Positions 1 to 6,455 of a stretch of 26,564 bases of DNA are shown here, piece by piece. Position 1 is the stretch's first letter, and each line of letters begins with the position of its first letter. The notes beneath the pieces are model-generated. The model had not been told where the DNA came from. It made no database searches and worked only from the letters and a program-made list of their open reading frames with translations. The DNA is from JAYPUA01 sp038133845 (GTDB lineage: Bacteria; SAR324; NAC60-12): the NCBI GenBank assembly GCA_038133845.1, contig JAYPUA010000044.1:1-26564 (forward strand). Direction: 5' to 3'. The position numbers and the translations under genes are program-made.

Positions 1-107
1 GGCTCGGTCGAGGAATGAACCCACGATGCAAGCTGGGTTTGGCAACCCAGCCTACGATCAAACAAATGATTCTTTTCGTAGGCTGGGTCGAGGAACGATA
101 CCCAGCA
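1..107. repeat. cluster of REP-like palindromes (family A)
   Basis: Three related units lie in tandem downstream of the SDR gene. The first (about 1-25) is degenerate. The second (32-51) folds as GCTGGGTT/AACCCAGC with a 4-base loop. The third (82-106) has GCTGGGT and ACCCAGC arms around an 11-base loop that reads CGAGGAACGAT. The same arms and loop recur near 2744, 2796, 4232 and 5683. The form resembles REP/BIME elements, which in other bacteria are mobilised by RAYT transposases; no RAYT gene is visible here. Confidence 0.8.
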
Positions 108-133
108 GACGCCGCCACACCCCCATAAACCGC

Positions 134-904
134 TCAGCGCAGGTAGATGCCACCGTTGACGTCCAGCGTGGTCCCGGTGATGAACCCCGCCGCCTCGCTC
201 ACCAGGTAGAGCACGGCAGCGGCGTTGTCTTCGGGCGTCCCCTCACGCCCTGCCGGGGTCCGGGAGACAGTGTTCTGACGCTTCTCGGAAGAGCTGTAGC
301 GGTCGTGAAAACGCGTGCCGATCAGCCCCGGAGAGATCGCATTCACGGTGATGCCTTCTGGTGCCAACTCCTTGGCATAGGCCTTGGTGAGCGCCAGCAC
401 CCCGGCCTTGGCCGCCGCATAGGCTCCGGAACCGCCGCCGCCGCCCTCCTGTCCAGCGATGGAGGAGACGTTGACGATCCGGGCTCCCGAGGCCTTGCGC
501 AGCAACGGCAACGCCGCCTGTGTGACCAGCTGCACGCTCTTCAGGTTCAAGTCAATCACCTGGTCCCACAGTTCCTCTCCCATCGTGGCCAGCGGGCTGC
601 GCCGCATCAGATCTCCAGCATTGTTGATGAGCAGGTGCAGCGTGCCGTCCGTTTGTGCCGTGACCTCCTGCATCATCGTCTGGACCGACTCCAAGCGCGA
701 GACATCCCCTTGCACCAGGAATCCGCTTCCCCCCTGACGTTCGATCTCCTCCAGCGTGCTCTGTGCTCCGGAGACGGTCTGGAAGTAGTGGACGCCCACC
801 CGCGCACCGCATCCGGCCAACTCCCGGGCGATCCCGGCTCCAATGCCCGAGCTGGCTCCGGTGACCAGCGCGGTCTTGCCCTTCAAGTCTACCTTCAGGT
901 CCAT
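134..904 (-). CDS. SDR-family NAD(P)-dependent oxidoreductase (FabG-like)
   Basis: This is a classical short-chain dehydrogenase of 256 aa, the usual length for the family. It carries the Rossmann dinucleotide motif TGASSGIG at residues 15-22, NNAG at 94-97, a serine pair at 147-148 and the catalytic YxxxK as Y162/K166. The NAISPG segment and a C-terminal LDVNGG are typical of 3-oxoacyl-ACP reductase-like members. A run of glycines (about 154-158) just before the catalytic tyrosine is slightly unusual. The substrate cannot be told: FabG proper or a sugar/alcohol dehydrogenase are both possible. The ATG overlaps the end of the upstream acetyltransferase gene by about 10 bases, so the two are probably co-translated in a minus-strand operon with the AICAR transformylase gene. 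Cytoplasmic. Confidence 0.92.
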   Translation of the reverse strand: MDLKVDLKGKTALVTGASSGIGAGIARELAGCGARVGVHYFQTVSGAQSTLEEIERQGGSGFLVQGDVSRLESVQTMMQEVTAQTDGTLHLLINNAGDLMRRSPLATMGEELWDQVIDLNLKSVQLVTQAALPLLRKASGARIVNVSSIAGQEGGGGGSGAYAAAKAGVLALTKAYAKELAPEGITVNAISPGLIGTRFHDRYSSSEKRQNTVSRTPAGREGTPEDNAAAVLYLVSEAAGFITGTTLDVNGGIYLR

Positions 905-1398
905 TCTTGCTCTCCTGCATTCAGGGTTTTCAGCTGAAGCGACACCTGCTTTCCATACACCTGCTGACGTCCGATCTCCTGAAATCCCAGACGCTGGTGA
1001 AACGCCTGAGATCCTGGATTCAGCGGCTCCAGGTCGTACTCGCAGGTCAGGCAGGGCACGGCCTCTGTGCGGGCCAGGGTGCTCAGGTCGCCATAGAGTT
1101 GCCGTCCCACTCCCTGCCCTCGGGCCGCCTCGTGCAACACGATCCGGTCGATGTAGCAGAACCGGGGATAGCGTTCCGAGAACCAGCGGTAGTTGGGGCT
1201 GCTGTAGGACGAGCCCTCCCGGAAGGCGAGCAGGAAGCCAAGAACCTGATCTTCCTGACAGGCGACCTTGTGGTAGCAGGCGGTCTGGTGCAGTTCCTCC
1301 AGACGCTCCGGTGTGAGCGGGCTGAGCCAGTGGACCGACTCCGCGTTCAGGCGCAGGATGGTCGGAAAGTCTGCAGGGGTGGTATCTCTCAGAAGCAT
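895..1398 (-). CDS. GNAT-family N-acetyltransferase
   Basis: The 167-aa product has the acetyl-CoA binding loop of GNAT enzymes, ARGQGVGRQLY at about residues 92-102. This is preceded by the strand CYIDRIVLHE, which is where the core beta-4 strand lies in this fold. An N-terminal LRDTTPADFPTILRLN segment matches the usual start of small GNAT proteins. The acceptor substrate is not predictable from sequence. It begins 19 bases after the stop of the AICAR transformylase gene and its end overlaps the start of the SDR gene, so it is the middle gene of a three-gene minus-strand operon. Family assignment is firm; function is open. Confidence 0.88.
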   Translation of the reverse strand: MLLRDTTPADFPTILRLNAESVHWLSPLTPERLEELHQTACYHKVACQEDQVLGFLLAFREGSSYSSPNYRWFSERYPRFCYIDRIVLHEAARGQGVGRQLYGDLSTLARTEAVPCLTCEYDLEPLNPGSQAFHQRLGFQEIGRQQVYGKQVSLQLKTLNAGEQEWT

Positions 1399-1417
1399 GA
1401 ATTCGGCTGGGTGCAGT

Positions 1418-2629
1418 TCAGTGATGAAAGAGGCGGATTCCGGAGAAGGCCATCGTCATGCCGTACTCGTTGGCCGCAGCAATCACGGCGTCATCCCGGG
1501 CGCTGCCTCCAGGCTGCACGATGAACTTCACGCCGTGCCGTGACGCCTGGTCGATGTTGTCCCGGAAGGGGAGGAAGGCGTCAGAGGACAGGCTCACGCC
1601 CTCCAGAGAACTCAGCCACCCCTCCCGCTCTGCTGCAGAGAGTGGCTCCGGGGACGCGGTCAGCAGCTGCTCCCAGGCGACACGTTCCGGAGGGGTCATC
1701 TCACCCTCGATGTAGGCGATTCGGGCGTTGGTGCGGTCCACCCCCTTGACAGACTCGGCGAAAGGCAGAGCCTGCACCTTGGGATGCTGCCTGAGGAACC
1801 ACAGGTCCGCCTTGCGTCCCGCCAGCTTGGTACAGTCGACACGGCTCTGCTGTCCGGCTCCAATACCGATCATCTGTCCGCCCAGCGCGTAGCCGACCGA
1901 GTTGGACTGAGTGTACTTGAGCGTGATCGAGGCGAGCACCAGGTCGCGCCGTGCGGCGTCCGAGAACTCCTGGGACTGCGTGACGACCTGAGAGAGGAGC
2001 GTCTGCTCGTTGAGCGCCACGTGGTTGCGTGTCTGCTCGAAGCCGACGCCAAAGACCTCCCGGAACTCCTGCGTGGGCGGAGTGTAGTCTTCCTGAGCCT
2101 GAAGTACCAGATACTGGCCCTTCTTCTTGCCCTGCAGGACCTCCAGAGCCTGCTGGTCATATCCGGGGGCGATGATCCCGTCGGAGACCTGGGTCCGGAT
2201 GAGCTGGGCCGTGCTTTCATCAACCCGACGGCTGAGGGCGATGAAGTCTCCGAACGATGACATCGGATCGGCCCCACGGGCCCGAGCATAGGCTCGGGCC
2301 AGCGGCGACAGCGCCTCATTGCGGAGGCCATAGGCTTGCTCCAGCGCCTCATCCAGCTCTACTCCCACTGCCGCACCAGCCGGGCTGACGTGCTTGAACG
2401 AGGCGGCAGCCGGGAGGTCCAGCGCCTCGTCCAACTCCCGGACCAGCTGCCAGGCATTCAGTGCATCAAGCAGGTTGATGTATCCGGGCTGCCCGTTCAG
2501 CACCTTGAACGGCGTCTCCAGCTCTCCAAGCATGTGGATGGCCGCGGTGTTCTGATGTGGATTGCATCCGTACTTCAGGGAGAAGCGCGGAGTGTACTTT
2601 CGGAACATCTTGGGTGCGTGGGAGTTCAT
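1418..2629 (-). CDS. stand-alone AICAR transformylase (phosphoribosylaminoimidazolecarboxamide formyltransferase)
   Basis: The 403-aa protein matches only the AICAR transformylase half of PurH, which moves a formyl group from 10-formyl-THF to AICAR in the ninth step of purine synthesis. The signature SFKHVSPAGAAVG, with the conserved Lys-His pair at residues 79-80, is present. So are RYGCNPHQ-like (KYGCNPHQN, about 19-27), VLNGQPGYINLLDALNAW and the C-terminal FIVQPGGSARDD. Bifunctional PurH is about 510-530 aa; the N-terminal MGS-like IMP cyclohydrolase domain is absent. The gene starts at an ATG with only REP-like DNA upstream, so the missing half is not adjacent. IMP cyclohydrolase must then be encoded elsewhere, or this is a second copy. 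M8 is an alternative start. First gene of the minus-strand operon. Confidence 0.9.
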   Translation of the reverse strand: MNSHAPKMFRKYTPRFSLKYGCNPHQNTAAIHMLGELETPFKVLNGQPGYINLLDALNAWQLVRELDEALDLPAAASFKHVSPAGAAVGVELDEALEQAYGLRNEALSPLARAYARARGADPMSSFGDFIALSRRVDESTAQLIRTQVSDGIIAPGYDQQALEVLQGKKKGQYLVLQAQEDYTPPTQEFREVFGVGFEQTRNHVALNEQTLLSQVVTQSQEFSDAARRDLVLASITLKYTQSNSVGYALGGQMIGIGAGQQSRVDCTKLAGRKADLWFLRQHPKVQALPFAESVKGVDRTNARIAYIEGEMTPPERVAWEQLLTASPEPLSAAEREGWLSSLEGVSLSSDAFLPFRDNIDQASRHGVKFIVQPGGSARDDAVIAAANEYGMTMAFSGIRLFHH

Positions 2630-2741
2630 GTTTTCAACAAGAGGGCAGAGGGGTATGGCGTTCAGAACGGAGAGCTTAGCGAAGAACCTGCAGACCTGCC
2701 AGTCCAGAATCCCAAGACCGATCGGCAGAGCCTCACCCGCA

Positions 2742-2822
2742 AGGCTGGGTGAAGGAACGATACCCAGCCTACTGCGTCCATCGCACAGCCCGTAGGCTGG
2801 GTGGAGGAACGATACCCAGCTG
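2742..2822. repeat. two family-A REP-like palindromes
   Basis: Two units in the same orientation lie between the divergent AICAR transformylase and glutaredoxin-like genes. In the first, GCTGGGT (2744-2750) pairs with ACCCAGC (2762-2768). In the second, GCTGGGT (2796-2802) pairs with ACCCAGC (2814-2820). Both carry the GGAACGAT loop core and are separated by about 27 bases. The tandem arrangement in a divergent promoter region is typical of REP clusters. Confidence 0.85.
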
Positions 2823-2877
2823 AACGACCGGAGGCCATGGGAGAATCGCTTGATCCCTCCAGAGAGAGTTTTTACAC

Positions 2878-3351
2878 TTGAGTCAACCCCTTGCCTCGCG
2901 GGACTTGCAGGAGCGCCTCGTTGGCGTCCTCCCGTCCATTCCGCCCGCCAGGCCCCTCTTTCAAGGTTTCATGGAACGCCTCACTCTTCCCTCATCTCAA
3001 GTCCTGCCCGAGTTGCAGGAGACCGTCGCTGAATATCACCGGGATGTGGTCACCGAGATCGTCCGCACCCTCGAGCAAAGCCCGGTGGTGGTGGTCGGAA
3101 TGACCATCAACCCGTTTGTCAAGAAGGCACGTCAGGCCTTGGACCAGGCCGGAATCCCCTATGCCTATCTTGAGTATGGAGGCTACCTCTCGCGCCGGCG
3201 GGAGCGGCTGGCCATCAAGATGTGGAGCGGCTGGCCCACCTTCCCCCAGGTCTTTGTGCAAGGACAGCTGGTGGGGGGAGCCACTGACTTGGAACGCTGG
3301 ATCCGGGAAGGCCGGCTCCAGAGCCTGCTGCAGAGCACGGAAGCTGCCTGA
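2878..3351 (+). CDS. glutaredoxin-fold protein lacking all cysteines
   Basis: The 157-aa product has a C-terminal glutaredoxin/thioredoxin-like domain (about residues 65-150). It shows VVVVGM at the first core strand, WPTFPQVFV with the cis-proline (P123) and the GGATDL glutathione-binding motif (133-138). Where glutaredoxins have CPYC or CGFS, this protein reads NPFV (78-81), and there is no cysteine anywhere in the chain, so ordinary thiol chemistry is impossible. It may bind glutathione or a cluster partner, or be purely structural. The start is uncertain: TTG at 2878 has a GAGAGAG run upstream and coding-like base composition, whereas ATG at 2971 (126 aa) has AAGG at SD distance and is an equal candidate. 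The racemase-fusion gene starts 2 bases after the stop, so the two are translationally linked. Confidence 0.8.
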   Translation: MSQPLASRDLQERLVGVLPSIPPARPLFQGFMERLTLPSSQVLPELQETVAEYHRDVVTEIVRTLEQSPVVVVGMTINPFVKKARQALDQAGIPYAYLEYGGYLSRRRERLAIKMWSGWPTFPQVFVQGQLVGGATDLERWIREGRLQSLLQSTEAA

Positions 3352-3353
3352 AC

Positions 3354-5693
3354 GTGCGTCTGATCCTGACCGACTCCGGGCTGGGCGGCCTGAACGTGGC
3401 TGCGGAGATGCTCTCCGAATTGCAGTCCCGACCAAATCCTTTGGAGCTGGAACTGCTCTACGTCAACGCGGTTCCGGAAGCGGAGCGAGGCTACAACGCC
3501 ATGTCCACCCGGGAAGAGCGCCTGACGGTCTTCAACCAAGTGCTTGAGAACACCTGGAGACGCTTCCAGCCGGATCTTGTGTTTGTGGCCTGCCATTCGC
3601 TCTCGGTGCTCCTGCCGGAGCTGCCGTTTGTCCAAAGGCACCCGGAGCGAGTCTCCGGCATGGTGGCAGTGAGCCAGGCGCTGCTTGCCGAAGCGTCAGA
3701 CACTCCACTGGTCCTGTTTGTCACCCCCTCCACGGCTGCAGAAGGAACCTACGCCCGGTTTCTGGAATCCCGGGGGACGCCTTCGTTCACGGTGCAGGCC
3801 TGTCCGGAGTTGGCTTCTGCCATCTCTGCCGATGCGACAGGAAAGCAGGCGGATGGACTGATCCGGAGGTTTACCCAGGAGGCGTGGGCCCACCATGAGG
3901 AGCCGGAGTCGGTACGCGTGTTTTTGGGGTGCACGCACTACGCTTTTCAGGCGCCACGGTTCGTCCAGGCTCTGCAAGACCTGGGAGCATCGGAGGTGCT
4001 GCTGCTCAACCCCAACCGGCAAGCGGCACAGGCTCTGCTGGAGACGCTCGCTTTGTCCCCCGGGACACGAGCAGGCTCAACCTCCCGGACCTGCTTCTAC
4101 ACCCCCTACCGGCTTCCGGAACCGGAGGCGCGTTCGATGCAAGCCTACCTCACGCCCCTCGCCCCGGAGTTGGCTCAGGCCGTTGCCGAGCAGAGGGTGC
4201 TCCCGGAACTGACCCAGCCTTCACCAACAATGCCGGGTATCGTTCCTCAACCCAGCCTGAAAATGCCCATGCTTCTCCAGCACCTGGACCTGCGCTCCAC
4301 CCCGGAAGATTCCCGCAGCCTGGAACGCCTCTGGAACGACCTGCCTGAAGCTCCGGAAGAGGGGTTCCTGCTGGTCACCCGACTGATCGTCGAACCTTGG
4401 CACAATGAGGAAGAGCCGGTCGAGGTTCAGGAGCTGCTGCACTGCACCTCAAGCGCCCTTTACGCCTGCGTCTGGAAGGGCGGTGAGGCAGAGGAGACGG
4501 TTCGGCAGTGGTTGGAACAGGCCGTGGAGCCTGCACAAGCGCTCTGGGAGGTGGCCTTTCGAAAGCGTGCAGAGGTGTTCCAGCGCCAGGAGCCGGTGCG
4601 TCTGAAACGTCTGGACATCCCCAAACCCTGGGGTTTTGAAGGCTGGTACACCGGCGTGGAGAAGCGCGGGGTGGTGCAGGTGGGTTCCGAATTGACCCAC
4701 ACCGAGCTTCCGGATGCACTGAGGCTCTTTCGAGAGAGCTGGATCGGCTCCTGTCCGGAACCGCTGGTGCTGCTCAAGACGCTCAACCCGGTCCCGCAGG
4801 AGGTGCTGGGAGACCTCTACCTGGAGATGCATGAGGAGAAGTGGGAGGTCTATGTGGTCACGGAGGTCGACCGGAAGGCATGGCCGGAAGGCGTCGGAAT
4901 CATCAAGGCCGGGCTGCATCCGGAACGCTTGAGCGAGTACCAGACCCGGCATGGTGAAGACTGGAAGGCCGCGCTCCTCAAGGACTTCCGGGAGGCGATC
5001 GGGACCTACGAAAAACTGCGGCGGGAAATCGACGAGCTGCTTGATGAGGAGAAGCGCAGGCGCGGACTGGATCCGCAGGCCGCACTGGAGCCGGCAGTGA
5101 TCGAGGACCTGCTCACCACTGTCCCTCAAGACCTGGCTCAAAGAGAGCAGAAGCTCCGGGACGCGGCATATGCGTTCGTGGGAGACTACCCGGTGCAGGT
5201 CGGAGACATCGTCTGTTTCCCTGCATTCAACCTGCACTCCCTGCGACATGGCATCCGGGTGGTCGAGTTCCAGACGCCTCACTATGAGCGCCGGATCGCC
5301 CTCTTTGCCCAGAAGGTGCTCACGCAGGATCACTGGGACACCGACGCCGCGCTGCAGCAGATGGACGCCGCGGTGTATCAGCCACCACCGCCGGAGCTGC
5401 AGCACGAAGGGGGAGGCGTCCGGGTGGAACAGTTTGTGGATTTTCCGGGGTTCACGGCACACCGCATTACGCTTGAACCCGGAGCAGCCTGGGAGGTGAC
5501 GCTGACAGGCCAGTATCACCTGCTCGTTGCAGTGGGTGGGACACTGCTCCTCAAGGGCCCCGAGTTCGAGCAGGAGGTGGAGGCGCTGGAGGCGCGCCTG
5601 ATGCCAGTTGCTGCAGGACGCTATGCCTTGAACAATCCGGGGGCGCTCCCGATCACGGTCCTTCAGTCAGCTCCGCGCTTTAGGCTCGGTTGA
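3354..5693 (+). CDS. glutamate-racemase-like / phosphomannose-isomerase-like cupin fusion protein
   Basis: This is a 779-aa two-domain protein starting at GTG. Residues 1-270 look like a glutamate/aspartate racemase: LTDSGLGG at 5-12, the first catalytic cysteine in VACHS (C80) and the second in LGCTHY (C193, with H195). Residues about 415-660 resemble class I mannose-6-phosphate isomerases: IPKPWGFEGWYTG, GDLYLEMHEEKWEVYVVT (H493 with nearby acidic residues as likely metal ligands) and FPAFNLHSLRHGIRVVEFQT (H628). A further beta-rich segment, probably a second cupin barrel, ends the protein. Residues 286-302 (TQPSPTMPGIVPQPSL region) are translated from a REP-like element. The racemase half may make D-glutamate for peptidoglycan or a related D-amino acid; the second half may isomerise or bind a sugar. 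The reason for the fusion is unknown. Confidence 0.82.
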   Translation: MRLILTDSGLGGLNVAAEMLSELQSRPNPLELELLYVNAVPEAERGYNAMSTREERLTVFNQVLENTWRRFQPDLVFVACHSLSVLLPELPFVQRHPERVSGMVAVSQALLAEASDTPLVLFVTPSTAAEGTYARFLESRGTPSFTVQACPELASAISADATGKQADGLIRRFTQEAWAHHEEPESVRVFLGCTHYAFQAPRFVQALQDLGASEVLLLNPNRQAAQALLETLALSPGTRAGSTSRTCFYTPYRLPEPEARSMQAYLTPLAPELAQAVAEQRVLPELTQPSPTMPGIVPQPSLKMPMLLQHLDLRSTPEDSRSLERLWNDLPEAPEEGFLLVTRLIVEPWHNEEEPVEVQELLHCTSSALYACVWKGGEAEETVRQWLEQAVEPAQALWEVAFRKRAEVFQRQEPVRLKRLDIPKPWGFEGWYTGVEKRGVVQVGSELTHTELPDALRLFRESWIGSCPEPLVLLKTLNPVPQEVLGDLYLEMHEEKWEVYVVTEVDRKAWPEGVGIIKAGLHPERLSEYQTRHGEDWKAALLKDFREAIGTYEKLRREIDELLDEEKRRRGLDPQAALEPAVIEDLLTTVPQDLAQREQKLRDAAYAFVGDYPVQVGDIVCFPAFNLHSLRHGIRVVEFQTPHYERRIALFAQKVLTQDHWDTDAALQQMDAAVYQPPPPELQHEGGGVRVEQFVDFPGFTAHRITLEPGAAWEVTLTGQYHLLVAVGGTLLLKGPEFEQEVEALEARLMPVAAGRYALNNPGALPITVLQSAPRFRLG
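4211..4258 (-). repeat. family-A REP-like element inside a coding sequence
   Basis: Read on the minus strand, positions 4258-4232 give the family-A unit: AGGCTGGGT, then the GAGGAACGAT loop core, then ACCCGGC. A half unit (GGCTGGGTC, minus strand) follows at 4211-4220. The element lies in frame within the racemase-cupin gene and encodes a proline-rich linker between its two domains. Confidence 0.8.
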
Positions 5694-5739
5694 GGCGCGA
5701 TACCCAGCCTGCGATTCCTGGGGATCGTTCCTCACCCCG
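5683..5739 (+). repeat. family-A REP-like element at the 3' end of the racemase-cupin gene
   Basis: The unit GGCTCGGT...ACCCAGCC (5683-5709), with a GAGGCGCGAT loop, is a variant of family A. The last codons and the TGA stop (5691-5693) of the racemase-cupin gene fall inside it. An inverted half unit (ATCGTTCCTCA) follows at 5724-5734. Confidence 0.75.
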
Positions 5740-5767
5740 TCTACCAGGAAACTCGGCTTCGGAACGG

Positions 5768-5792
5768 GATTCCCGCATTCGCGGGAATGACG
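5768..5792. repeat. interspersed palindrome, ATTCCCGC family (family B)
   Basis: ATTCCCGC (5769-5776) pairs perfectly with GCGGGAAT (5781-5788) around a 4-base loop, followed by GACG. This is the very widespread proteobacterial GTCATTCCCGCGAAAGCGG type of repeat. Related copies lie near 6321-6390 and 23995-24020. Confidence 0.75.
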
Positions 5793-5843
5793 AAGCGTTG
5801 GGAAAAGATCCGGCCAAAAAAGTGGAGCAGCAAGCCAGGCCGC

Positions 5844-6266
5844 TCAGCCCTGAGAGTTGCCGTCTGCGAGCAAAGGATTTCGACGCATCCGGATCTGGAG
5901 GGTCGCCGGAAGCATCTCCGAAGTCTGAAGCGGGGCGGTAAAAGTTTCCGTGATGAAGCCTGGGGCGGCAATACGAAGCGGCTGTGCGGCCTGATCGAGG
6001 CGCACCAGCACCATGCCCTCGCGCGAGGCCTCCCAGATCTCTGTTCCGGTCCAATCGGTGATCAGCGCCGGAATCGGCTTGCCGTCGGAGTCGGTCACCT
6101 GGACCTGAAACTCCAGGGCTTGCTGGAGGTTGTCCCACCCGACAAGTGGCGGAGACGCAGGGTTGGAGGGACTGGGGGGAATCGGGTTCTCTGACTTCCA
6201 TGCCATGGGTGTGGCGCCAGCGATGATCAATGCCAGCGCGGACAGGGTCAAGGTGGTCCAGCGCAT
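5844..6266 (-). CDS. small secreted protein with a carboxypeptidase-regulatory-like fold
   Basis: The 140-aa product starts at the ATG at 6266; a TTG two codons upstream is the alternative. It opens with a signal-like segment (MRWTTLTLSALALIIAGATPMAW) and then a proline-rich stretch. Residues about 50-115 (VQVTDSDGKPIPALI, then LRIAAPGFITETFTAPL) resemble the beta-sandwich seen in CarboxypepD_reg/transthyretin-like domains, where a V-D-G-x-P-turn and an A-x-G-F/Y strand are characteristic. It is therefore probably exported to the periplasm or envelope. There is no catalytic motif. It lies alone on the minus strand between two repeat clusters. It could be a lineage-specific protein; family assignment is tentative. 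Confidence 0.55.
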   Translation of the reverse strand: MRWTTLTLSALALIIAGATPMAWKSENPIPPSPSNPASPPLVGWDNLQQALEFQVQVTDSDGKPIPALITDWTGTEIWEASREGMVLVRLDQAAQPLRIAAPGFITETFTAPLQTSEMLPATLQIRMRRNPLLADGNSQG

Positions 6267-6320
6267 GCTCAAGTTTCAGTTGAAGGAAACGAACTCACTC
6301 GGCAGAAGGCACCTGTTGCA

Positions 6321-6392
6321 CGTCATCCCCGTTTTCACGGAAATGACGTGTGGGGCCGCTCAATCCGTCATACCCGCGAAAGCGGGTCCCCA
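6321..6392. repeat. two family-B palindromes upstream of priA
   Basis: The first copy has outer arms CGTCAT (6321-6326) and ATGACG (6343-6348) around a degenerate centre. The second has ACCCGC (6372-6377) pairing with GCGGGT (6382-6387) over a GAAA loop. They fill the gap between the divergent secreted-protein gene and priA. Confidence 0.7.
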
Positions 6393-6455
6393 GGAACAAG
6401 GCTCTGCAGGCTTCGAGCTACTGAACTGTCTTGCAAAAACAGCACCTTTTTCTTG

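Noticed and set aside
1..107. Repeat cluster as a CRISPR array
   Set aside because: Units are palindromes with variable spacing and orientation, there is no regular spacer length, and no cas genes are present.
26..937. 303-codon plus-strand frame over the SDR gene
   Set aside because: The minus-strand SDR has all catalytic motifs; the start of this frame lies in the repeat cluster.
2850..2878. Promoter-like pair TTGATC / TACACT, 17 bases apart, before the glutaredoxin-like gene
   Set aside because: The -10 would overlap the TTG start at 2878. It would only make sense if translation starts at ATG 2971, and the start is unresolved, so it is not called.
6348..6455. N-terminal extension of priA upstream of ATG 6456
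   Set aside because: The extension is translated family-B repeat (typical RESGSPG-type peptide) and lies outside the PriA family length.
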